This document shows positions 45,826 through 53,482 of a stretch of 64,000 nucleotides of DNA, one piece after another. The translations under genes and the position numbers were made by a program. This stretch comes from JARKPK01 sp964631235 (GTDB lineage Bacteria; Planctomycetota; Planctomycetia; Pirellulales; Thermoguttaceae). Location: NCBI GenBank assembly GCA_964631235.1, contig CAZVZX010000026.1, positions 1 through 64,000 on the forward strand, written 5' to 3'. Every line of letters starts with the position of its first letter. The stretch's first letter is position 1. Under the pieces are notes generated by a model. The model worked only from the letters and a program-made list of their open reading frames with translations. It did not search any database and was not told the origin of the DNA.

Positions 45826-47646
45826 ATGCCGCGCGCTCTTACGATTATGATGCGTGTTTGTTGTCTCGTGTTGATCTCGTTGTGCAACGCAGCAGGCGTC
45901 TTGCAATCAATCGGCCTCGACGATTCGGCCCGGGCCGGCGAAGCCGCTCCTGCCGAAGCGGCGCCTGCGGAGTCCGTGGTCGATTTGACTAAGGCCGCGC
46001 CGGCCGCTCAATCGGACCAGTCGGCCGGCAGGGTCTATCCGCTTCGCTGGGTGTTCTTCCACACCAGCGTCCGCAACGATGCCGATGTCGAGCGGATCAA
46101 CAAGGTGATCGACACTGCCAAAGCGCACGGGCTCAACGGGGCGGTGCTTTCCGTGGGCCTCGACGGTATCGAGCGCCGCGGGGCCGACTATATCCGTCGC
46201 ATCGAACAGATCAAAAAGCATTGCGACGCGGCAGGCATCGAGGCGATTGCCACCGGCTTTTCGGCCGGCTATGGCGGCGGTGTGCTGGGATTCGACCGAA
46301 ACTTGGCCGAAGGACTGCCGGTCGTCGGCGCCCGCTATAAAGCGGCCGACGGCAAGGCCCGGCTCGATTCGGACTTTCCCGTCGAGATTGTCGGCGGCGA
46401 CTTCGAAGACTATTCGGGCAATCGCGTCCGCGGCTGCCGTTTTCACGACGCCCCGGGCAAGGTGAGTTTCGTCGATACCCAGATCGTTCGCCAAGGGAAG
46501 GCTTCGTTGCGATTCGAGAACATGGGCGACGATCCGCACGGCCACGGCCGCGTGATGTTCGAGGTGGCGGTCAAACCGCGGCGGTGCTACCGCGTCAGCG
46601 CCTTGGTGCGCACCGAAGAGCTGGCCCCGGCCAATTGCTTTCGCTTGCAGGTGTTGGCCGGCGAGCGGTCGTTGGCGCCGGTGGTCATCCGACTGCCGGC
46701 CACCGCCGATTGGCAACAGATCGTCATCGGATTCAACAGCCTCGACTTCGACAAAGTGCGCATCTATGCCGGCACCTGGAGCGCCAAACGAGGGCGGTTC
46801 TGGGTGGACGACATGCGGATCGAGGAAGTGGGGTTGGTCAACGTACTGCGCCGCCCGGGCACGCCGTTGAAGGTAACCGACGAAAGCGGAACGATCGAAT
46901 ATGAAGAAGGCCGCGATTTTGCCCCGGTGGCCGATCGGCAATTGAATTTCCGTTTCGATCACGACGGCCCGCCGCTGGTCATCCCGCCCGGTTCGCGGAT
47001 TGCCGAAGGCGCGGTGCTGCGGGTGAACTACTATCACGGCGTGCGGATTCACGAAGACCAAGTGTCGATCTGCATGTCGGAACCGGTCGTGTACGATTAC
47101 TGGCGGCGGCAGGTGGAATTGATCCACAAGCACCTTCGGCCGCGAAAGTGGCTGCTGGCGATGGACGAAATTCGCGCCGGTGGAAGTTGTGCGGCGTGCA
47201 AAGCCCGCGGCCTGACGATGGCCCAGATTCTCGGCGACTGCATCACCAAGCAGTGCGAAATGATCCGCCGGGTCGATCCTCAGGCCGAAGTGTGGTGCTG
47301 GTCCGACATGCTCGACCCGAACCACAACGCGCGCGACGACTACTACCTGGTCGAAGGCAGCTACGACGGATCGTGGAACCACGTGCCGCGCGATCTGCGG
47401 ATCGTGTGCTGGTACTACGAAAAGCGCACAGAGAGTCTCGCCCATTTCTCGAAGCATGGTTTCGCCACCTTGGCCGGTGCGTATTACGACGGTGACACGC
47501 TCGACAACCCCAAGGGCTGGTTGGAAGTGCTCGACCGCACGCCGAACGCCCAGGGCATCATGTACACCACTTGGCGCGACAAGTACGAATTGCTCGGTGC
47601 CTTCGGCGACTTGGTTTCGCAACCGCGGCCGCAGCCGACACCGTAG
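45826..47646 (+). CDS. Secreted GH-like protein with beta-sandwich insert
   Basis: A 606-aa protein with a signal peptide or N-terminal membrane anchor (about 1-40). After VYPLRWVFFHTSVRND it has alternating strand/helix segments like a TIM barrel. A carbohydrate-binding-type sandwich is inserted at about 180-350 (GDFEDYSGN, GKASLRFENMGDDPHGHG, AVKPRRCYRVSALVRT). The C-terminal half has KWLLAMDEIRAGG, where Asp-Glu resembles the catalytic pair of GH20-like barrels, then VWCWSDMLDP and GIMYTTWRDKYE. I do not assign a family. GGAG before ATG 45826 supports the start. Proximity to GH127 suggests glycan breakdown, which is inference. Confidence 0.8.
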   Translation: MPRALTIMMRVCCLVLISLCNAAGVLQSIGLDDSARAGEAAPAEAAPAESVVDLTKAAPAAQSDQSAGRVYPLRWVFFHTSVRNDADVERINKVIDTAKAHGLNGAVLSVGLDGIERRGADYIRRIEQIKKHCDAAGIEAIATGFSAGYGGGVLGFDRNLAEGLPVVGARYKAADGKARLDSDFPVEIVGGDFEDYSGNRVRGCRFHDAPGKVSFVDTQIVRQGKASLRFENMGDDPHGHGRVMFEVAVKPRRCYRVSALVRTEELAPANCFRLQVLAGERSLAPVVIRLPATADWQQIVIGFNSLDFDKVRIYAGTWSAKRGRFWVDDMRIEEVGLVNVLRRPGTPLKVTDESGTIEYEEGRDFAPVADRQLNFRFDHDGPPLVIPPGSRIAEGAVLRVNYYHGVRIHEDQVSICMSEPVVYDYWRRQVELIHKHLRPRKWLLAMDEIRAGGSCAACKARGLTMAQILGDCITKQCEMIRRVDPQAEVWCWSDMLDPNHNARDDYYLVEGSYDGSWNHVPRDLRIVCWYYEKRTESLAHFSKHGFATLAGAYYDGDTLDNPKGWLEVLDRTPNAQGIMYTTWRDKYELLGAFGDLVSQPRPQPTP

Positions 47647-47865
47647 CCGACACTCTCCGATGAAAGCGCGGCCGGCGGAATTGCGGCCGCCGGTTGAGCC
47701 GGCAAACGCGCGTTCTGAAAGAAGAACGGTCGCGGTTCGAAAAAACACGCGTGCTTTCAGCAGTAGAACTCGCCCGCACGGCGGCCATGGCCCATAATTG
47801 AATGTGGGCCGGTTCGCTCGTTCGATTCCGCGAACGAACCCGGCGCCGACGATGCGAGGAACGAG
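47647..47865. other. Spacer, 219 bp
   Basis: GC-rich spacer without a gene or a clear terminator. Confidence 0.3.
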
Positions 47866-48939
47866 ATGCAAAGATCGATTCGACCAATCGGCAACGCGGC
47901 GGCACTGGCGTTTGCCTTCTGCTGTTTGATTATGGGCCGCGCGAGTCACGGTGCCTCACCGCCGGGTGCGCCGCCTGCACGGCCGGCTGCGACGGTGCGG
48001 CTCGAACTGGTGGGCGATCCGCAGGGAGTCGGACAAACCTTCCATCAATGGGGCGAGGCGCTGGATCGGGTGGGCATTCGCAACGTCCGGCTGCGCGCCG
48101 CCGAGGACGGCGAACGCCCGACGATCGAAAAAACCATGGCCGGCGACCGGCCGATCTATCGCGTTGTCGGCGTGATTGTCTCGCACGACGAAGTAATCTT
48201 GCCGGGCCGACGCTTCAAACGCTCGCAGGCTGCTGAGCTGAAAGCTTGGCTCGACGATCTGGCCGCCCGATGGCCTGCCGAAGAGCGCGAGCCCGTTGGC
48301 GCCTTCGGGCTGACCGGGGCGCAATTCGCCGCGTTGCACGACGACGCCGCGCAGCAGGTCGGCTTCGCCACGGCCAAGCTCAATCGCAAAGAGGTCGTCG
48401 ATCGCATCGCCCAGCGGCTCAAACACCCCGTCGCGCTCGATCCCGCCGCCGCCCGCGCGTTAGCCGAGGACCAAGTGGCCGAAGAATTGCAGAGCCTTTC
48501 GGCCGGCACCGCCTTGGCCTATGTGCTTCGCGCGCCGGGCTTCTGCCTGCGACCGCAGGTTTCGGGCGGGCGGGCCCAATGGAGTATTGTGCCGGCTCGG
48601 CCCGGGATCGAGGTGTGGCCCGTCGGTTGGCCCGTCAAAACGCCCAATCAGGCCTTGCCGGGCATTTTTGAGTTCCTCAACGTCAACCTGCAAAACGCGC
48701 CCGCGGCGGACGCCTTGACCGCCATCGCCGGCCGCTTGAACGTGCCCGTGCTCTTGGATCACAATGCGGTGGCGCGGCACGGGCTCGACATCCGCAAACC
48801 GATTACGGTTCCGCCGGGACGAACCACGTATAGCCTGGCCCTACGAAAGGCGTTATCGCAGGCCGGGCTGCAATTCGAGATTCGCGCCGACGAGGCCGAC
48901 CGCCCGTTCCTTTGGGTGACTTCAATCAAACCGATGTGA
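47866..48939 (+). CDS. Secreted protein with C-terminal STN-like domain
   Basis: A 357-aa exported protein (signal peptide about 1-30). The N-terminal half (about 40-200) has no recognised domain. The last 90 residues resemble the secretin/TonB short N-terminal (STN) fold: VNLQNAPAADALTAIAGRLNVPVLLD, then KPITVPPGRTTYSLALRKALSQAGLQ and FLWVTSIKPM. STN domains usually mediate protein contacts at the outer membrane. AGGA upstream of ATG 47866. It may be co-transcribed with the following DUF2007 gene, 90 bp downstream. Confidence 0.75.
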   Translation: MQRSIRPIGNAAALAFAFCCLIMGRASHGASPPGAPPARPAATVRLELVGDPQGVGQTFHQWGEALDRVGIRNVRLRAAEDGERPTIEKTMAGDRPIYRVVGVIVSHDEVILPGRRFKRSQAAELKAWLDDLAARWPAEEREPVGAFGLTGAQFAALHDDAAQQVGFATAKLNRKEVVDRIAQRLKHPVALDPAAARALAEDQVAEELQSLSAGTALAYVLRAPGFCLRPQVSGGRAQWSIVPARPGIEVWPVGWPVKTPNQALPGIFEFLNVNLQNAPAADALTAIAGRLNVPVLLDHNAVARHGLDIRKPITVPPGRTTYSLALRKALSQAGLQFEIRADEADRPFLWVTSIKPM

Positions 48940-49029
48940 TCGCGGCAAAGTGAACCGCCGCCACCGCATGGTCGAGGCGACGTGGTCGAGGCGATGATCC
49001 GGCTCGGCCCAGGAGAAAGAAAGACCGCC

Positions 49030-50289
49030 ATGGATGCGCCGAAATCAGCAGGGCAGCAGCCCCCGTCTTCCCGCAACGAAGAACCAAGGCCCGCGGCGCC
49101 CGAACGCCACATCGTCGTCTATGCCGCGGCCAACTTGGCCGAAGCCTATCACCTGAAGAACATATTGGCCGAAGAAGGGATTGCCGCCGAGGTCACCAAT
49201 TCATTGCTCGAGGGCGGTTCGGGCGTTGATATCGTCGGCTGGCCCACCTTGCCGCGGCTGCTTGTGCGTGAACACGATGCGGACCGCGCACGCAGAGTCG
49301 CACTCGAATACGACCGGCGGAACCGGCCGCACGGCGACGAAGCTGAAGAGGAGGCTCTTTTGGCGTCGGCCGCCGATCCTGCACAGGCCGACCATCGCGA
49401 CGAAACAGTTGGGACGCGCGGGCCATCAGGGGCCGAGACCGGCTCGCCCGGAAAGGCGGAGCATGCGGCGGAATACGCCCTCGGCGGCAACCGACAGAAT
49501 AGGCCGGACGGAGCGAATCAGCGTGACCGACAAGCGACCGGCACGCCGCGCAGAGAACTGCCCGCTTGGCCGGTCTGTCCGATGTGCGGACGCAAGCGGA
49601 TCACCCAATGCCCCTATTGCGGCGCCTGCGGCAGCGATTTTCCGCTTGGCGATCCCCCGCCCCATCCCTTAGCCGATGATGCCGCCGATGCCGCGGGGCA
49701 GGTGTGCGGGTGCGATCGGCACGGGACAGACCGGCCGATCGAGCCGTTTGATCGAGCCGGGCAAGGCGATCCGCCCGCAGCCATCGACGTCTTCGCCCCG
49801 GCGCAGTCGGCAACCGGGCTGGGTTGCGGACCCGGCGGATGCAGCCCGCGTGGCGGCCCTGGCGCCGCGAATGACGCCGCGAATCAATCACGAACCGCGA
49901 ATGACGCGAATGGCGCGAATGACGCCGCGAATCAATCACGAACCGCGAATGACGCGAATGACGCGAATGACGCCGCAACTCAATCACGAACCGCGAACGG
50001 CGCGAATGACGCGAATCAAGCACCAACTGCGAATAGCGAGAATGACGCAAATCGCGCGGGAAGCCTCCGTGACGAGGCAGCCGAGATGCTGGTGATTTGC
50101 CCGCAATGCGACGAGCCGTTCGTCCCGCAGTTCGCCGAACAATGCGAATGGTGCGATCGGCACTTCACCGACGGCCATCCCGCGCCCGCCTTTGCCGGCG
50201 AAGTGCTCAATCCGTCCGCCCTTTGGCTGATCTTCGGATTGATTGCAGTGTTGGCGATCTTGCTCGCTTGGTTCGCCTGGGTGGTGTAG
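49030..50289 (+). CDS. DUF2007 / zinc-ribbon / C-terminal membrane anchor protein with internal repeat
   Basis: A 419-aa protein. Residues about 25-95 are a DUF2007-like module (HIVVYAAANLAEAYHLKNIL, IAAEVTNSLLEGG, RLLVREHDADRAR), a PII-like fold of unknown ligand. A zinc ribbon follows (CPMCGRKRITQCPYCGACG, about 185-205). A low-complexity Asn/Ala/Asp repeat lies at about 280-345, then a second ribbon (CPQCDEPFVPQ, CEWC, about 357-380) and one hydrophobic helix at the very end (about 400-419). AGGAGA about 12 nt upstream of ATG 49030. The repeat is encoded by a minisatellite and has no counterpart in ordinary DUF2007 proteins; it is probably a DNA-level expansion tolerated in a linker. Confidence 0.82.
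   Translation: MDAPKSAGQQPPSSRNEEPRPAAPERHIVVYAAANLAEAYHLKNILAEEGIAAEVTNSLLEGGSGVDIVGWPTLPRLLVREHDADRARRVALEYDRRNRPHGDEAEEEALLASAADPAQADHRDETVGTRGPSGAETGSPGKAEHAAEYALGGNRQNRPDGANQRDRQATGTPRRELPAWPVCPMCGRKRITQCPYCGACGSDFPLGDPPPHPLADDAADAAGQVCGCDRHGTDRPIEPFDRAGQGDPPAAIDVFAPAQSATGLGCGPGGCSPRGGPGAANDAANQSRTANDANGANDAANQSRTANDANDANDAATQSRTANGANDANQAPTANSENDANRAGSLRDEAAEMLVICPQCDEPFVPQFAEQCEWCDRHFTDGHPAPAFAGEVLNPSALWLIFGLIAVLAILLAWFAWVV
49866..50050. repeat. Intragenic minisatellite
   Basis: Repeated blocks built from GCGAATGACGC and AATCAATCACGAACC alternate about three to four times with small changes, all in frame inside the DUF2007/zinc-ribbon gene. They encode NDAANQSRTANDA-like units. Confidence 0.8.
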
Positions 50290-50370
50290 AACGACCGCAC
50301 CGTCTGAGCATCGGTTGGCCGAGTCAAACGCGGCCCGGCTCGAACGCGTTGCGCCGGCAATGAACGCGCT

Positions 50371-51156
50371 TCACGCGCTGAATTCCGGACGGCGGCGGCC
50401 GAGTTGCTGCTGAAGCCGCTGCACGATGGCGCTGTGCATCTGGCTCACTCGGCTCTCTGAAAGATCGAGCGTGGCGCCGATCTCCTTCATCGTCAACTCT
50501 TCGTAGTAGTAGAGGATGATGATCAGCCGCTCGTTGCGATTGAGTCCCTTGGTCACCAACCGCATCAGGTCGTTCTTTTGGATGCGGCGGGTCGGGTCTT
50601 CGCCCTTCTTATCTTCGAGGATGTCGATTTCGCGGACGTCCTTGTAGCTGTCGGTCTCGTACCACTTCTTGTTCAGGCTGATCAGGTTGACCGCGTTGGC
50701 GTCGAGCATCATCTTTTCCAGCTCGGCGACCGAGATTTGCAGCTCTTCGGCCAATTCGACTTCCGTGGGCGATCGCCCCAAACGCGCTTCGAGATTCTTC
50801 ACCGCCTCGTTGAGCTTGCTCGCTTTGCTGCGGACCAGTCGCGGCACCCAGTCCATCGTGCGCAACTCGTCGAGCATCGCCCCGCGAATCCGCGGTACGC
50901 AGTATGTTTCGAACTTCACCCCGCGAGAAAGATCGAAGGCGTCAATCGCGTCGATCAGTCCGAATACGCCCGCCGAAATCAAGTCATCGAGCTCGACGCC
51001 CTCGGGCAATCGCGACCAGATCCGCTCGGCATTGTACTTGACCAGCGGGTAGTAGATTTCGACCAGCCGATTGCGAAGCTCTTGCGTGGGATTCTCTTTG
51101 AACTTCGCCCAAAGTTGTTCGATATCTTCGGGCGCCATCGTCGTGGTCGTCGCCAT
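50371..51156 (-). CDS. fliA: Flagellar sigma factor (sigma-28/WhiG family)
   Basis: A 261-aa sigma factor with region 2 (YYPLVKYNAERIWSRLP, DDLISAGVFGLIDAIDAFD, GVKFETYCVPRIRGAMLDEL, MDWVPRLVR) and region 3 (LGRSPTEVELAEEL). Region 4 lies near 200-250 (GLNRNERLIIILYYYEELTMKEIGATL, SESRVSQMHS). It directs transcription of late flagellar and chemotaxis genes. It closes a flagellar block running flhA-61 aa-flhF-106 aa-fliA on the minus strand. ATG 51156 has a GGAGG-type ribosome binding site just upstream (AGGGAGG). Confidence 0.96.
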   Translation of the reverse strand: MATTTTMAPEDIEQLWAKFKENPTQELRNRLVEIYYPLVKYNAERIWSRLPEGVELDDLISAGVFGLIDAIDAFDLSRGVKFETYCVPRIRGAMLDELRTMDWVPRLVRSKASKLNEAVKNLEARLGRSPTEVELAEELQISVAELEKMMLDANAVNLISLNKKWYETDSYKDVREIDILEDKKGEDPTRRIQKNDLMRLVTKGLNRNERLIIILYYYEELTMKEIGATLDLSESRVSQMHSAIVQRLQQQLGRRRPEFSA

Positions 51157-51245
51157 CGAATCCTCCCTGATTCGTCTTTACTTGCCGCGCCAGCGCCGGG
51201 CAGCCGGCTTCGGCGGGATCACCGTCCACCAAAGGCGATGAACGA

Positions 51246-51566
51246 TCACTCGGCCGCCGCTTCGCCGGAAACTCCGTCCGTCGGATTCGATGCCGCCAGT
51301 TCCGCCGCCAGTCGTGCGGCAACCGATTCGTCGATCGTCTGCTGGGCCAAACGGCCTACGACTGCTCCGATCAGAGCGAACACCACCAACCAGCCGCATC
51401 CCGTCCACAATGCTTCCGGCAACGAACCGCCGCGGATCACTGCCCGCGCTACGGTCGTCACCAAAGCCAACAAGCCTAAAATTCCGGCGTAAATCCGTGC
51501 CACCGCGCTGCTCGCGTTTTGGCGGTAAACTTTGCGCCAACCGCAAATCTTACCGCCGCAGTGCAT
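51246..51566 (-). CDS. Small membrane protein between flhF and fliA
   Basis: A 106-aa protein with two hydrophobic helices (about residues 25-45 and 55-75, the latter WLVVFALIGAVVGRL). A polar tail ends in Ala/Glu. I know no family name. Many flagellar operons have the MinD-like FleN/FlhG ATPase in this place; this protein is far too short and lacks a P-loop, so FleN is either absent or encoded elsewhere. The ATG at 51566 has a weak ribosome binding site. It reads into fliA after 89 bp. Confidence 0.65.
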   Translation of the reverse strand: MHCGGKICGWRKVYRQNASSAVARIYAGILGLLALVTTVARAVIRGGSLPEALWTGCGWLVVFALIGAVVGRLAQQTIDESVAARLAAELAASNPTDGVSGEAAAE

Positions 51567-51853
51567 ACCGATAGTTTTCGCTTCTTATCGGTTGGCCGCG
51601 GCGCAAAGTTGAATCAATCTTCTATCTCCAGAGTTAATCACCAATTAGGTTCGCACATTTCGTTATTGCGGCCGCCGGCGAGCGACATCGGGCGGTTGCC
51701 AACAACGGCCCTCGCCCGACTCCGACTTGTTGCAGTCTTTTTGACGCCTTTGGCGACGCGAAACAGATTTATTCCCGTCGAAAGAAGCAATCGTTCCTTT
51801 GCACGAGCGGAATGAGGATCAAACGCGTTCTGCGTTGAGGGTTGGCGGGAAGA

Positions 51854-53002
51854 TCAACGCAGCTCTTCCAACTTCAGCAGCAAGCTTGCCAAACGCTTGC
51901 CGTCGGCCACTTCGATGTCGTCGGGCACGTTTTGGCCGTTGGTCAGATAGCTCAACGGAAGGTTCCCGCGCAACAGCGGCAGCAAGTGGCCCAAGCTCGG
52001 CGCTTCGTCGAGTTTGGTGAGCAAGATGGCCTTGGCCCCGACGCTGCTGAATCGCTCCACCGTGTGTTGCAGGCATGACGCGCCGGCCACGGCACTGAGA
52101 ACCAGATGCACTTCGTCGGCTTCGGCCTCGGTGAGGAACGCGCGCAGCTCCTGGATTTTCACCTCGTCCTTGGGGCTGCGGCCCGCGGTGTCGAGCAACA
52201 CCAAATCGAGCCCGCTCATGCGACGGACAGCCTCACGCATCTCGCGCGGAGTCGAAACCACCTGCATCGGCAGCTCGATGATCTCGGCGTACGTTCGCAG
52301 TTGTTCCACCGCGGCGATGCGGTACGTGTCCACGGTGATCAGTCCCACGCGGCGTTTTTCTTTGAGCCGGTAAATCGCCGCCAGCTTGGCGATAGTTGTT
52401 GTTTTGCCGACGCCGGTCGGCCCCACCAAGGCGGCAAGCCGGCATTTCCCCGGCACCAGCGCGATGGGGCCGGTCGTGGCGATTTCGCTGCTGAGCATTC
52501 GGGCCAACCGCGACTTCGCCAGCATCACATCGTCGTCGCGCCCAAACGCCATTTGAGAACGGACCCGCTCGATCAATTCGCGCGCCGATTGTTCGCTTAG
52601 GTCGCAATCGAGCAAATCGGTGAACAAATGGAAAAGGCCGTCAGGCAAGTCGGCCGTTCGCCGCTCTTCCGACCTTCGACAAAGCTGCTTCACCATTGCC
52701 TGCAACTCGCTGAGTTGCGAATGTACGGCCTCGGGCAGCGCGGCCGCCCGCGGCGCCGAGGCTGCCGGAGCGGCAGGCGGCTCGTGCGTTTGATGGTCTC
52801 GGCGCGGAGACAGTCGGCTGGGCACGTTCACCCCGATGGCGGCGGTTACCTCGATTTGCCGAGGCCCCGACAGCCAGCCGAACAATCGCCGGGTTTGCAC
52901 TTCGCGGGTGTGCAGTATCGCCGCCTGCGGCCCCAGCTCGCGACGAACCATCGTCAGGGCTTCGTGCATCGAGGCGGCGCGAAACGTGCGAACGTCGCTC
53001 AT
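51854..53002 (-). CDS. flhF: Flagellar SRP-like GTPase FlhF
   Basis: A 382-aa SRP-family GTPase that places flagella at the correct cell site. The N-terminal B domain has FRAASMHEALTMVRRELGPQAAIL. The G domain starts near 170 with ALVGPTGVGKTTTIAKLAA (G1), then VDTYRIAAVEQL, LLDTAGRSP (G3), and LTKLDEAPSLGHLLP (G4). Its ATG overlaps the stop of the 61-aa gene (ATGA), so the two are translationally coupled. It lies in the flhA-flhF-fliA block. Confidence 0.96.
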   Translation of the reverse strand: MSDVRTFRAASMHEALTMVRRELGPQAAILHTREVQTRRLFGWLSGPRQIEVTAAIGVNVPSRLSPRRDHQTHEPPAAPAASAPRAAALPEAVHSQLSELQAMVKQLCRRSEERRTADLPDGLFHLFTDLLDCDLSEQSARELIERVRSQMAFGRDDDVMLAKSRLARMLSSEIATTGPIALVPGKCRLAALVGPTGVGKTTTIAKLAAIYRLKEKRRVGLITVDTYRIAAVEQLRTYAEIIELPMQVVSTPREMREAVRRMSGLDLVLLDTAGRSPKDEVKIQELRAFLTEAEADEVHLVLSAVAGASCLQHTVERFSSVGAKAILLTKLDEAPSLGHLLPLLRGNLPLSYLTNGQNVPDDIEVADGKRLASLLLKLEELR

Positions 53003-53184
53003 GGCACATCCTCAAACAGGTAGCGCACTCCGTCCAAATCGCCGCACGCCAAATGCAGCGAACGTTCTGCCGCCGGCGAATCCGGTTCGGCCGCCTTCCG
53101 AAAATGCTCGACCGCCCCGCGGCACAGCAATCCGGCCCAAAACGCCGCAGCCGCGACGACCAGGATCTTCAAGCCCTCGAGCAT
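52999..53184 (-). CDS. 61-aa single-pass membrane protein coupled to flhF
   Basis: A short gene with a strong ribosome binding site (GGAGGAG 6 nt before ATG 53184) and a stop overlapping the flhF start (ATGA). It has one N-terminal hydrophobic helix (MLEGLKILVVAAAAFWAGLL) and a polar tail with CGDLDGVRYLFEDVP. No known family. The coupling suggests it works with FlhF, perhaps as a membrane anchor; this is inference. Confidence 0.7.
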   Translation of the reverse strand: MLEGLKILVVAAAAFWAGLLCRGAVEHFRKAAEPDSPAAERSLHLACGDLDGVRYLFEDVP

Positions 53185-53482
53185 GATCGCTCCTCCGTCG
53201 GTTCGGTTCCTCATGCGTTTCGTTTCGTCCGCCCAACCGCCGCAGTTTGGCCAGGCCGATGCCCGGCGGGTCGCACGCCGAGCCGCCGACCAACCGTTTT
53301 CCGTCTGCAGCCCGTTTCGAGTTCCGTGTTGAACGAAATGGTTCCGCAAAATGGCGGAAGCGGTCGTTGCCGTGGTAAAGCGGCTCTTTTTCGTGCAGTC
53401 GCTGTTCGAACAGTGTTCCGTCTTTCGTTGTTTCGTGCCTCGCTGAACCGGTGATTTTTTTGGTGGCGACGGTTGAAGCCGA
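53185..53482. other. Spacer between flhA and the 61-aa gene
   Basis: About 300 bp holding copy C of the dispersed repeat (53344-53440). No gene. It interrupts what would otherwise be a tight flagellar operon. Confidence 0.5.
53344..53440 (-). repeat. Dispersed intergenic repeat, copy C
   Basis: Read on the minus strand: ACGAAAGACGGAACAC, TGTTCGAACAGCGACTGCACG, then GACCGCTTCCGCCAT. It aligns block for block with copy B (CGAAAGACGGA shared exactly, then TTC-AAC, GACTGCACG). Confidence 0.5.

Noticed and set aside
45907..47949. 680-codon minus-strand open frame
   Set aside because: Antisense to the GH-like protein; no recognisable domain.
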